A stretch of DNA of 64,000 nucleotides from Ekhidna lutea. GTDB lineage: Bacteria > Bacteroidota > Bacteroidia > Cytophagales > Cyclobacteriaceae. How positions within the stretch are numbered: position 1 is the first letter of the stretch; the number at the start of each line of letters is the position of its first letter. The notes under the pieces are model-generated. The model had not been told where the DNA came from, made no database searches, and saw nothing but the letters and a program-made list of their open reading frames with translations. Below, piece after piece: positions 43,963 to 52,321 of the stretch. The stretch spans positions 124,001 to 188,000 of the forward strand of contig NZ_FZPD01000003.1 of NCBI RefSeq assembly GCF_900188325.1, written 5' to 3'. Both the position numbers and the translations under genes were made by a program.

Positions 43963-44087
43963 TTCAATAAAATGGAAAATAAAGCCATAATGTCAGTAAT
44001 ATTATTGGTAAAATCGATTGGTACAGAATTCGATCTATGCAATTGCAGAAATCAAAAACTAATTGTAAAACTTAAAAACTTAAGAAA

Positions 44088-44516
44088 ATGGGACTTATAA
44101 AGTACAACACGAACGATTACAGACCTACAAGCTTTAGAAGCTTTGTGGATCGATTTTTCAATGATGAGTTTGTCGGTGGGTCAGTACCTACATTTTCGCC
44201 AAAAGTAGATATTGCCGAAACAGAGAAGCAATTTGAAGTTCAGCTACATGTTCCCGGCATGAAAAAAGGTGATTTCAACATTGATTTAAATGCTGACCAA
44301 ATCACAGTAAGTGGCGAGCGAAAGTTTGAAAACGAAAAGAATGAGAAAAACTACCATAGCGTAGAAAGCTACTATGGATCATTCAGTAGAACTTTCTATT
44401 TGCCGGATGTGATCAATAAAGACAAAGTTGACGCTTCTTATCAAGATGGTATTTTGATTATCACATTGCCTAAAGATGAGAAGAAGGTTACTAAAAAACA
44501 GATAGCAGTTAAGTAG
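44088..44516 (+). CDS. Small heat shock protein, Hsp20/alpha-crystallin family
   Basis: A 142-residue small heat shock chaperone that holds unfolding proteins without ATP. The alpha-crystallin domain spans about 40-132, with KVDIAETEKQFEVQLHVPGMKK, ITVSGERKFENEKNEKNYH and ending DASYQDGILIITLPK. The N-terminal arm (FVDRFFNDEFVGG) is typical. It forms a single-gene unit with its own terminator, just before an envelope protease gene, both stress functions. Confidence 0.93.
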   Translation: MGLIKYNTNDYRPTSFRSFVDRFFNDEFVGGSVPTFSPKVDIAETEKQFEVQLHVPGMKKGDFNIDLNADQITVSGERKFENEKNEKNYHSVESYYGSFSRTFYLPDVINKDKVDASYQDGILIITLPKDEKKVTKKQIAVK

Positions 44517-44533
44517 TGTTTGAGTAGGTGATT

Positions 44534-44569
44534 AGGGTATCTACCTTTTTTGGTGGGTACCCTTTTTTT
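44534..44569 (+). terminator. Intrinsic terminator after hsp20
   Basis: AGGGTA (44534-44539) pairs with TACCCT (44558-44563), with an inner ACC/GGT pair, followed by seven T. It lies 18 bases after hsp20. Confidence 0.75.
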
Positions 44570-44663
44570 GTTAAGAATAGTTAAGGTTATAGCAGCCTTG
44601 ATGTTTTGTAAAACCATAAGGGCACTTTTACGGTATAATCATAAGCACAAAAAAGAAGCGACT

Positions 44664-46130
44664 ATGAATAAAAGAAGTTTTATTATGGCAATGATCTTTT
44701 CCTCTGTATTTGGAGGGATTGTGGCCATCATCGGGTTTACAATCATTAACCCAAATGAAAAAGTCATTCAGACCACAACAAATGGAACCAGCCCTGTGAG
44801 TCTTACCAATTATGTGTTTGACTCATCAGATTTTGTGGTACCGGATGGTCTCAACTTTGTTTTCGCTGCTAAAAACGCTACCCCATCGGTTGTGCACATT
44901 AGAACAACTTATGAAAATGGGATGCGCGCAAACTCTCAATTCCATGATTTTTTTAAGGATTATTTCGGCGAACGATATGACCGGCGTGGAGGACCTTCCA
45001 GAGGAGCAGGTTCAGGTGTAGTGATTTCTGCGGATGGCTACATCGTTACCAATAATCACGTGATTGAAAATGCAGATGAAATTGAAATTGTATTTAATGA
45101 TAACAGGAGCTATCAGGCAAAAGTAGTTGGTACAGATGAGGATACGGATTTAGCTGTGCTCAAAGTAGCTGCTGAGAATCTGGTAGCCGTAAACTATGGT
45201 GATTCGGATAATATTAATATTGGCGAATGGGTGTTGGCAATCGGGAACCCATATGAATTCCGCTCAACTGTGACTGCCGGCATTATTAGTGCTAAGGGAA
45301 GAAACATTAATATACTAAATGGAGATTATCGTATTGAGTCATTCATTCAAACAGATGCGGCGGTTAACCCTGGCAACAGTGGTGGTGCGCTCGTCAACCT
45401 CAAGGGAGAGTTGGTTGGCATCAACACAGCCATAGCATCTCCATCCGGAGCTTTCGCTGGTTATTCTTTTGCCGTCCCGGTTTCATTGGTTAAAAAGGTA
45501 GTGAGTGATTTGATTGAATATGGAGCTGTCCAAAGAGCTCTACTTGGAATTTCTATTTATGATGTAAATGCACAGGTAGCTGAAGATAATGATCTCAGTG
45601 TTCTGAAAGGAATTTTTGTAAACGGTGTTCAGGAAGGAAAAGCAGCAGACGAGGCAGGGATTGAAAGGGGTGATGTCATAGTAGCGATAGATGATAAACT
45701 GGTAAATAATGTAGCCCAACTGCAGGAACAGGTGGCTATAAAGAGACCAGGTGATGAGGTGGAAGTAAGGTTTATCAGAAATGGAAAGGAAAAGACAGTG
45801 GTAGCTAAGCTTAGAAATGAAGAAGGAACCCTGGATATTATAGAAGTAGCTTCGGACTATCGTATTGAGGGAGCCACTTTTGTAGATGTTTCGGATGCAT
45901 TGAAGGATCGATTGGATATTGATGGCGGGGTACAGATCAAGGAGCTTGGTGAGGGCAAGTGGAGAGACGTAAGGATGAAAGAAGGCTTCATCATTACAGG
46001 CATTGACAATGAAAAGATTCAAAACATCAGGGATCTGGAAAACTACTTTAAACGACCAAGAACCGATGGAATACTAATTGAAGGGGTATATCCTGATGGA
46101 AGCAAGGCTCATTATGGTCTTGGGTTGTAA
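44664..46130 (+). CDS. HtrA/DegP-type serine protease
   Basis: A 488-residue periplasmic quality-control protease. A signal-anchor helix covers residues 5-28; the trypsin-like domain has His132 (VTNNHVIEN), Asp162 (DEDTDLAVLKV) and Ser239 (NPGNSGGAL). Two PDZ domains follow (about 300-385 and 410-485), the first with GIFVNGVQEGKAADEAGIERGD. The open frame runs 38 codons further upstream through the hsp20 terminator region; ATG at 44664 is the correct start because it gives a normal signal peptide. Confidence 0.93.
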   Translation: MNKRSFIMAMIFSSVFGGIVAIIGFTIINPNEKVIQTTTNGTSPVSLTNYVFDSSDFVVPDGLNFVFAAKNATPSVVHIRTTYENGMRANSQFHDFFKDYFGERYDRRGGPSRGAGSGVVISADGYIVTNNHVIENADEIEIVFNDNRSYQAKVVGTDEDTDLAVLKVAAENLVAVNYGDSDNINIGEWVLAIGNPYEFRSTVTAGIISAKGRNINILNGDYRIESFIQTDAAVNPGNSGGALVNLKGELVGINTAIASPSGAFAGYSFAVPVSLVKKVVSDLIEYGAVQRALLGISIYDVNAQVAEDNDLSVLKGIFVNGVQEGKAADEAGIERGDVIVAIDDKLVNNVAQLQEQVAIKRPGDEVEVRFIRNGKEKTVVAKLRNEEGTLDIIEVASDYRIEGATFVDVSDALKDRLDIDGGVQIKELGEGKWRDVRMKEGFIITGIDNEKIQNIRDLENYFKRPRTDGILIEGVYPDGSKAHYGLGL

Positions 46131-46154
46131 GCTACTCAACTATCTAAAAATGTC

Positions 46155-46182
46155 AAGTCCATCTTCGCGATGGACTTTTTTT
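46155..46182 (+). terminator. Intrinsic terminator after htrA
   Basis: AAGTCCATC (46155-46163) pairs perfectly with GATGGACTT (46169-46177) across TTCGC, followed by a T-run. It separates the protease gene from the polyketide cluster. Confidence 0.92.
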
Positions 46183-46201
46183 ATTTCCATACCTTCGAAA
46201 G

Positions 46202-47317
46202 GTGAAAAATGTGATAATCATAGGAGGTGGACTGGCTGGTCTAATAAGTGCGATTCTATTACGAAGAGAAGGATTTGAAGTTGTACTCTTTGAGCAAAAA
46301 AAATATCCATTTCACAGGGTATGCGGAGAGTACATTTCAAATGAAGTTGTACCTTTTTTGAATCATCATAAGCTCTTCCCTTTAGCTTTAAACCCGACCA
46401 ACATTTCTCAATTCCAGCTCACCTCTGTTACAGGAAAAAGTCTGGAGATGCCACTTGATCTGGGAGGTTTCGGGATAAGTAGAAAATCATTTGATAGCTG
46501 GCTCGCTTCCAAAGCAGGGGATGAAGGTGTGGTAGTTATAAATGATAGAATTGTAGAGTGCTTGTTTGATAAGGATCAATTCAATTTAAAAAGCAAGCGG
46601 GGTGATAGCTTTGTGTCTGATTTGGTAATTGGAGCTTTTGGCAAGCGCAGCACACTCGACAAGTCCCTTCAGCGTTCGTTCATAGATCGTCGCTCCCCAT
46701 ATGTTGGAGTAAAATATCATATCAAAACTGATGCGATTGAGAATAATAAGATAGCTCTTCATAATTTCAAAAAGGGCTATTGTGGTTTGAGTGCTGTGGA
46801 GAATGAGACATACAATCTGTGTTATCTCACCAATAGATCTAACTTGAAATCTTCAGGATCGATTCCAGAAATGGAGCATGAAGTATTGAAGAAAAACCCT
46901 TTTCTGAATCATGTTTTTACTAACTCAGATTTTCTTTTTGAAAAACCGGAGGTAATAAATGAAATCTCATTTGAGAAAAAAGAGCCTGTATTCAATCATA
47001 TTTTGATGACCGGAGATTCAGCAGGAATGATCGCTCCACTCTGTGGCAATGGAATGGCCATGGCAATTCATTCTGCTAAAATGCTAAGTGAACTTATCAT
47101 CGAAAACCAAAAAGCAGGCTTTGACAGAAAAAAGCTTGAATTGGAATATGCCTCCTTGTGGAATCAAAATTTTGCTAAAAGGCTTTCTACAGGCAGATTC
47201 ATACAAAAGCTTTTTGGTTCACCTCTGGTATCTGAAATTACGGTGCAAACGGGAAAGTCTTTCAAACCTTTTGCGAATTACCTGATGAAAAAAACCCATG
47301 GTCAGCCATTTAGCTGA
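46202..47317 (+). CDS. FAD-dependent oxidoreductase of the polyketide cluster (geranylgeranyl-reductase-like)
   Basis: A 371-residue flavoprotein, GTG start (46202). The FAD motif is IIIGGGLAGLISAILLRR (residues 5-22), then the group signature HRVCGEYIS (about 37-45), and near residue 265 MTGDSAGMIAPLCGNGMAMA. These mark the ChlP/geranylgeranyl-reductase and aromatic hydroxylase group. In the srsABC operon of Streptomyces a flavoprotein hydroxylates a type III PKS product; an equivalent role is likely here. It is convergent with the prenyltransferase gene, overlapping by eight bases. Confidence 0.85.
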   Translation: MKNVIIIGGGLAGLISAILLRREGFEVVLFEQKKYPFHRVCGEYISNEVVPFLNHHKLFPLALNPTNISQFQLTSVTGKSLEMPLDLGGFGISRKSFDSWLASKAGDEGVVVINDRIVECLFDKDQFNLKSKRGDSFVSDLVIGAFGKRSTLDKSLQRSFIDRRSPYVGVKYHIKTDAIENNKIALHNFKKGYCGLSAVENETYNLCYLTNRSNLKSSGSIPEMEHEVLKKNPFLNHVFTNSDFLFEKPEVINEISFEKKEPVFNHILMTGDSAGMIAPLCGNGMAMAIHSAKMLSELIIENQKAGFDRKKLELEYASLWNQNFAKRLSTGRFIQKLFGSPLVSEITVQTGKSFKPFANYLMKKTHGQPFS

Positions 47318-48170
47318 GCCATAGAAAAACAAAAAATCCATTCAGCATCAGGGAGGAAATCAAATTTAATCGCATGGTCGATTCAAAGTTTGCAGCTTTT
47401 GAATCTTTTCTGACACGTAAATACCATCGTCCAAAAAAGAGAAGCACTGGCATCATTGCTGCAGCAAAAATGATTGCTACTTCGAATGAATAATAAGCGA
47501 TAAAGTAATACAGAAATCCGACGGTGGAAATGGAAAATGAAATGGCAGTAAAATGAAAAGTTCCAAGGATACCTAATTTTTGACTTATGGTTGTATCCCC
47601 GCGTTTGGCATCTTCATCATGCTGATAGATCTGTGTCATAGGGTAGGAGCCCAATAAAAGCAAAGTGCTCAAAATACCGGGTATCTGTGTCGACCACTCA
47701 AGGGTATCATGAATCATGAGGTCATTGATGGCTATAAAACTTAACAAGAAAGTGAAATACCCCTGAAATATCCCTGCCGCCAGCCATCCCATAATCGGGA
47801 ATTTTTTTAGTCGGATTGAAGGGTGACTATATGCCTTGGATATCAATCCGTAGATAAGAATCATCAATAAAAACTCCATGGATATCAGAAAACTGAGAAC
47901 TAAGCCTAAACCATCAAGGACCAGCGAGACCCAGTAAAGTTCCTTTGTCACTTTAGGGGGGTGCTTAAGTCCTCCAATGCTTTTTTCATCTTTATCGAAG
48001 TATGAATTGTAGCCATTGCTTGCTGGGTAAACCAGAAAATGCAGAATAATAAATGCTAAAAGAAGATTTACTGTGTTTACAGTGTATGACACACTCAAAG
48101 CCAGCAGAAATACTGGCAACAAAAAAAAAGAAAAAGGAATGCGCAGATGAAGTAATGTGGATTTTTTCAA
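47310..48170 (-). CDS. UbiA-family prenyltransferase of the polyketide cluster
   Basis: A 286-residue integral membrane protein with about eight to nine helices. The first aspartate-rich motif is NGYNSYFDKDEKSIGG (residues 52-67) and the second is YQHDEDAKRGDTT (182-194), both typical UbiA-type Mg-pyrophosphate sites though the first is of the N-x-x-N-x-x-x-D variant. It would transfer a prenyl group to an aromatic or pyrone acceptor. It lies head-to-head with the type III PKS gene, 39 bases apart, and converges on the flavoprotein gene. Confidence 0.82.
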   Translation of the reverse strand: MKKSTLLHLRIPFSFFLLPVFLLALSVSYTVNTVNLLLAFIILHFLVYPASNGYNSYFDKDEKSIGGLKHPPKVTKELYWVSLVLDGLGLVLSFLISMEFLLMILIYGLISKAYSHPSIRLKKFPIMGWLAAGIFQGYFTFLLSFIAINDLMIHDTLEWSTQIPGILSTLLLLGSYPMTQIYQHDEDAKRGDTTISQKLGILGTFHFTAISFSISTVGFLYYFIAYYSFEVAIIFAAAMMPVLLFFGRWYLRVRKDSKAANFESTMRLNLISSLMLNGFFVFLWLS

Positions 48171-48209
48171 GGGGAATCAATCTTCTCGAGTAAAAGTTGG
48201 TTAATATTA

Positions 48210-49319
48210 ATGAACTACTCGCAGATGACCGCATATATTCAAAGCATAGGAACCGCACTGCCACCCAATCTGGCCACTCAAAACCAGATAGCTGATTTTA
48301 TGGTGAGTCATCTCAAGTTGAATAAAGTTGAGGAGAAAAAATTACGGGTTTTATATCGTGCAAGTGGCATTAAGCAGCGTTATTCCGTTCTAAAGGATTT
48401 CAGTGAAAATCTCAATGGCCAGAGTTTCTTCAAAGAAGATGCATTTCCATCTGCAAAGCCACGCATGTTGATTTATCAGGAACATGCGATCAACCTTGCA
48501 TTTAATGCATGTAATCAGGCTTTGAAAGATAGCACATGTAATAAAGAGGATATTACACATCTTATCGCTGTGAGCTGTACTGGTATGTATGCGCCGGGCC
48601 TTGATATTGAACTAATAGGTCGTCTAGGCTTAAAGACTACAACACAGCGTACTTCGATAAATTTTATGGGATGCTACGCTGCATTCAATGCCATGAAGGT
48701 GTCCCAAAATATTTTAGGGTCAGATCCTAAGGCGAACGTTCTCATAGTGTGTGTAGAATTGTGCAGTATCCATCTTCAGGAGAAAAAGGATGATGAAAAC
48801 TTATTAGCAAATGCCATTTTTGGAGACGGTGCGGCGGCAATGGTTGTCTCTTCAGCGCCTGCAAAACGTTCGTTAAAAATGGAGAGCTTTTACAGTGATT
48901 TAGCGCTTCAGGGGCGGGATGAAATGGGTTGGTACATAGGTGATCATGGATTTGAAATGCACCTAAGTGCCAGGGTACCGGACGTGATTAAAGATGGAAT
49001 CGCTGAGTTAACTGATCATTTGCTGGAGAAAATTCAATTGGAAATAGGTGATATTGATTATTTCGCCATTCATCCGGGCGGAAAACGCATTTTAGATGTG
49101 ATAGAAGAAAAGCTGTTGATAAGTAAGGATCAAAATCAAGCAGCACGCCATGTCCTGAATACACATGGAAATATGTCATCACCTACGGTGCTTTTTGTAA
49201 TTAAATCAATTCTGGATGAGTTAAAAGTTGCTGATCATAATAAGCATTTGCTAAGCTTTGCTTTCGGGCCCGGTTTAACCATGGAAAGCGCTGTGCTAAA
49301 AACCCACATAAATGCTTAA
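48210..49319 (+). CDS. Type III polyketide synthase
   Basis: A 369-residue chalcone-synthase-fold enzyme that extends an acyl-CoA starter with malonyl-CoA. The triad is Cys155 (NFMGCYAAFNA), His288 (FAIHPGGKRI) and Asn321 (THGNMSSPTV); the C-terminal FGPGLTMES loop is also conserved. Bacterial relatives make alkylresorcinols, alkylpyrones or tetrahydroxynaphthalene. Two ATGs (48210, 48225) can serve as start. The methyltransferase start lies eight bases inside its 3' end, so the two are coupled. Confidence 0.93.
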   Translation: MNYSQMTAYIQSIGTALPPNLATQNQIADFMVSHLKLNKVEEKKLRVLYRASGIKQRYSVLKDFSENLNGQSFFKEDAFPSAKPRMLIYQEHAINLAFNACNQALKDSTCNKEDITHLIAVSCTGMYAPGLDIELIGRLGLKTTTQRTSINFMGCYAAFNAMKVSQNILGSDPKANVLIVCVELCSIHLQEKKDDENLLANAIFGDGAAAMVVSSAPAKRSLKMESFYSDLALQGRDEMGWYIGDHGFEMHLSARVPDVIKDGIAELTDHLLEKIQLEIGDIDYFAIHPGGKRILDVIEEKLLISKDQNQAARHVLNTHGNMSSPTVLFVIKSILDELKVADHNKHLLSFAFGPGLTMESAVLKTHINA

Positions 49320-49995
49320 ATACCGGTCAGATCAGTTTGAAATCATGGACGATCTTACTGTTTCTGGGGAAGTGGTAAATCAAACCTTGCGTGAGCTCAA
49401 TACCATCAATAAAAGACTAGGAGGTAATAAAATCAGCGTCTCTGCATTTAAGAAGCTGGCAAAATCAAATAATATAATACTTGCTGACTTAGGTTGTGGC
49501 GGAGGTGACATCATGGAGGAAATGGCGAGCTGGAGTAGAAAAAAAGGATTAAAGGCTTCATTCCTCGGGATAGACGCAAATCCTCATATTGTGGAGTACG
49601 CGCAAGAAAATACGAGCAGATACCCGGAGATTAGTTATCGGGCAATCAATATTTTTAGTGATGAATTCAAAGAATTAAAGTTTGACATCATTCATTGTTG
49701 CTTGTTTATCCATCACTTTACTACTGATGAGCTCATAGACCTCTTCAAACAATTTAAAAAACAGGCTCGAATAGGTGTAATCATCAATGATTTGCATCGT
49801 CACCCTCTTGCCTATTGGAGCATTTCGTTGCTCACATCGCTGTTCTCAAAATCAATAATGGTAAAAAATGATGCAGCTATTTCTGTTTCACGTGGATTTA
49901 AAAAGGAAGAATTGCTTCATATTCTAAGGGAGGCAGGAATTAATGAATTTCAGCTAATATGGAAATGGGCTTTTCGGTGGAAGTTGATCTTCTAA
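49312..49995 (+). CDS. SAM-dependent methyltransferase of the polyketide cluster
   Basis: A 227-residue class I methyltransferase. The SAM-binding motif is ADLGCGGGDI (about 58-67), followed by LGIDANPHIVEYA and the IIHCCLFIHHFT region. It overlaps the polyketide synthase gene by eight bases and is most likely a tailoring enzyme acting on its product. It is followed immediately by the convergent EF-hand gene. Confidence 0.85.
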   Translation: MLKYRSDQFEIMDDLTVSGEVVNQTLRELNTINKRLGGNKISVSAFKKLAKSNNIILADLGCGGGDIMEEMASWSRKKGLKASFLGIDANPHIVEYAQENTSRYPEISYRAINIFSDEFKELKFDIIHCCLFIHHFTTDELIDLFKQFKKQARIGVIINDLHRHPLAYWSISLLTSLFSKSIMVKNDAAISVSRGFKKEELLHILREAGINEFQLIWKWAFRWKLIF

Positions 49996-50589
49996 CTACT
50001 TCCAGTCGCCAAAGATCAGATTGCCTTTCGCGTTTACATCACTTGATCGAAAGAAGTTGTTGAGTCCCTGAACCATTTCATCACAGGAAATATAATTGTC
50101 GCTATTAGAATCCAGTTCTTCAAAACCCTGGATTGCCATTTTATGAGGAATATTGTAAATGGTTAGCATATTAGCGTATTCTTCTTGAGATATCAATTTG
50201 TCTTTATTCATGTCAAATAAATCAAAAATATGCCGAGAGGTTCGGTGAATGTAGTGATCAAGGATACCCGGCTCATCAGATTCAATCTGATCTCGAAAAA
50301 ATGCAACCCAATCCCATAAAGTAAGGCTCAATTCAGGATTATGTAAGTCCGTAAGTAGTTGAACAAAAAGACGATGGGATTTTAGTAGTATCAGTTTGCC
50401 ACTTCTTGACCGCTCGCGCAATCCCAACTGAGCAACAATTTTCTTCCCAACGTTTACAAAATCGTTTGGTTGTAGCTGTCCGTTCCGATCTATATCCAGA
50501 ACGTTAAAGAGGTGATGAACTTTTCTCTTTTGTGTTTCGGAAAAAACGGATCGGGAGCTTCTGGGCGTTGTGGTGGTAGGGCTCCCCAT
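49996..50589 (-). CDS. EF-hand calcium-binding protein
   Basis: A 197-residue cytoplasmic protein with three good EF-hand loops: D32-D43 (DIDRNGQLQPND), D126-E137 (DMNKDKLISQEE) and D160-E171 (DSNSDNYISCDE). The region between loops one and two may hold a degenerate fourth hand. The organisation resembles calerythrin / sarcoplasmic calcium-binding proteins, better known in actinobacteria and animals. The first loop ends in Asp rather than Glu. Role unknown; it converges on the methyltransferase gene with no gap and diverges from the ALDH7 gene. Confidence 0.85.
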   Translation of the reverse strand: MGSPTTTTPRSSRSVFSETQKRKVHHLFNVLDIDRNGQLQPNDFVNVGKKIVAQLGLRERSRSGKLILLKSHRLFVQLLTDLHNPELSLTLWDWVAFFRDQIESDEPGILDHYIHRTSRHIFDLFDMNKDKLISQEEYANMLTIYNIPHKMAIQGFEELDSNSDNYISCDEMVQGLNNFFRSSDVNAKGNLIFGDWK

Positions 50590-50639
50590 ATTATCAATTT
50601 ACAATTTACAAAAATATTTCCACCCTTCCACGCATTTCT

Positions 50640-50647
50640 TAGTTTTG
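50640..50647 (+). promoter_or_regulatory. Candidate -7 box for the ALDH7-type gene
   Basis: TAGTTTTG fits TAnnTTTG and lies 26 bases before the ATG at 50674. Its position supports the later start of that gene. Confidence 0.45.
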
Positions 50648-50673
50648 CGCACCAATTCTTAACAACAAACAAC

Positions 50674-52212
50674 ATGTCCCAGGATATTCAGTCAATATTA
50701 AAGAGATTAAAAGTAGATGCAGACAATAAAGGAGCTGCAGTTGGCAATAAGTGGTTAAATACCTCAGGAGAGAAGCTAGCTTCATATTCTCCGGTTGATG
50801 GCAAAGTAATCGCCAATGTTACATTGGCCGATGGAAAGGCTTATGATGAGGTGATAGCAGAGGCACAGGAGGCTTTCAAGGAGTGGAGGCAACTACCGGC
50901 CCCACAAAGGGGAGAGATCGTACGCCAGCTTGGAAATGAGCTGCGCGAGTATAAGCAAGAGCTTGGCTCGCTAGTTTCATATGAGATGGGTAAATCCCTA
51001 CAAGAAGGACTCGGTGAAGTACAAGAGATGATTGATATCTGTGACTTTGCGGTAGGTCTGTCTCGACAACTTTATGGATTGACCATGCATTCAGAGCGAC
51101 CATCTCACAGAATGTACGAGCAGTGGCATCCGCTAGGAATTGTAGGAATTATTTCTGCATTCAACTTCCCAGTTGCAGTATGGTCATGGAATGCTGCACT
51201 TGCTTGGGTGTGTGGTGATGTATGCGTATGGAAGCCATCAGAAAAAGCGCCAATATCGGCTATTGCTTGTCAGAAGATAGCCGAACGTGTGTTTGAGAAA
51301 AATGGTATTCATCCAGGAGTATGCGGTTTGGTGATTGGTGATGCTGAGATTGGCAAGAAACTAGCAGCTGACACAAGAGTACCGTTAATTTCGGCAACAG
51401 GCTCTACCAGAATGGGTAAGAAAGTTGGAGAAGTTGTAGGGGCACGTCTAGGTAAACACATTCTCGAGCTGGGAGGAAATAACGCGATGATTATTTCTGA
51501 GCACGCAGATTTGAACATAGTTGTGCCGGGTGCTGTATTTGGTGCTGTAGGAACAGCCGGTCAGCGATGCACATCTACCAGAAGGCTAATCATTCATGAA
51601 AGCCAATATGAAGAAGTAAAGGAGCGATTGGTAAAAGCATATGGGCAGTTGAGAATTGGAGATCCTTTGGATGAAAACAATCACGTTGGGCCACTTATCG
51701 ATACGGATGCGGTTAAAATGTATCAAGCAGCTATTGAAAAAGTAAAAGCCGAAGGCGGAAAGACTGTGATCGACGGAGAGGTACTTACTGGAGCTGGATA
51801 TGAGTCCGGATGCTATGTGAAGCCCGCCATCTTTGAAGCTAAAGCAGATTATGAGATCGTTTGTAATGAGACGTTTGCGCCAATCTTGTATTTGATCAAA
51901 TATTCTACCATAGAGGAGGCTATTGAAATTCAGAATGCAGTACCTCAAGGGTTATCTTCTGCAATTATGACTACCAATATCCGAGAGTCTGAGTTGTTCT
52001 TGTCACATGCTGGATCTGATTGCGGTATTGCAAATGTGAATATTGGTACGTCTGGGGCTGAGATTGGAGGAGCGTTTGGTGGTGAGAAAGAAACCGGAGG
52101 TGGACGTGAGTCTGGATCTGATGCATGGAAAGCATACATGAGAAGACAAACCAACACAATCAACTATTCTACTGAGCTACCATTAGCGCAGGGGATTAAG
52201 TTTGAACTTTAA
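50674..52212 (+). CDS. Aldehyde dehydrogenase, ALDH7 / aminoadipate-semialdehyde type
   Basis: A 512-residue NAD-dependent dehydrogenase. The catalytic Glu is in HILELGGNNAM and the Cys in GTAGQRCTSTRR; the C-terminal GGAFGGEKETGGGRESGSDAW is the signature of ALDH7 (antiquitin/AmaB), which oxidises 2-aminoadipate 6-semialdehyde in lysine breakdown. The frame is open 54 codons further upstream, across the start of the EF-hand gene, but that stretch has no family sequence; ATG at 50674 after the -7 box is preferred. Confidence 0.9.
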   Translation: MSQDIQSILKRLKVDADNKGAAVGNKWLNTSGEKLASYSPVDGKVIANVTLADGKAYDEVIAEAQEAFKEWRQLPAPQRGEIVRQLGNELREYKQELGSLVSYEMGKSLQEGLGEVQEMIDICDFAVGLSRQLYGLTMHSERPSHRMYEQWHPLGIVGIISAFNFPVAVWSWNAALAWVCGDVCVWKPSEKAPISAIACQKIAERVFEKNGIHPGVCGLVIGDAEIGKKLAADTRVPLISATGSTRMGKKVGEVVGARLGKHILELGGNNAMIISEHADLNIVVPGAVFGAVGTAGQRCTSTRRLIIHESQYEEVKERLVKAYGQLRIGDPLDENNHVGPLIDTDAVKMYQAAIEKVKAEGGKTVIDGEVLTGAGYESGCYVKPAIFEAKADYEIVCNETFAPILYLIKYSTIEEAIEIQNAVPQGLSSAIMTTNIRESELFLSHAGSDCGIANVNIGTSGAEIGGAFGGEKETGGGRESGSDAWKAYMRRQTNTINYSTELPLAQGIKFEL

Positions 52213-52261
52213 GAAATATCGTTCGATCACTTGAAGCCGGGTGATTAATATGACAATGAAT

Positions 52262-52291
52262 GAAGGTCTGCATTGATGCAGGCCTTTTTTT
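52262..52291 (+). terminator. Intrinsic terminator after the ALDH7-type gene
   Basis: AGGTCTGCA (52264-52272) pairs with TGCAGGCCT (52277-52285) with one G-T wobble, followed by a T-run. Confidence 0.85.
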
Positions 52292-52321
52292 ATCTTAAAA
52301 TGGGTTAATTTCATATCCAAC

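Noticed and set aside
44000-44087. Possible sigma-54 promoter upstream of hsp20 (TTGGTAC region)
   Set aside because: The GG and GC elements do not have the required spacing; only the first half resembles the consensus.
44550-44663. 38-codon N-terminal extension of htrA
   Set aside because: It starts within the hsp20 terminator, and the signal peptide begins at the internal ATG 44664.
45540-46022. 160-residue minus-strand frame inside htrA
   Set aside because: Contained in the PDZ region of an unambiguous protease; Tyr/Ser/Ile-rich antisense composition without motifs.
50512-50673. 54-codon N-terminal extension of the ALDH7-type gene
   Set aside because: It runs across the start of the divergent EF-hand gene and past the -7 box; the sequence lacks family similarity. 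Start moved to 50674.
51586-51948. 120-residue minus-strand frame inside the ALDH7-type gene
   Set aside because: Antisense shadow of a conserved dehydrogenase; no family signal.
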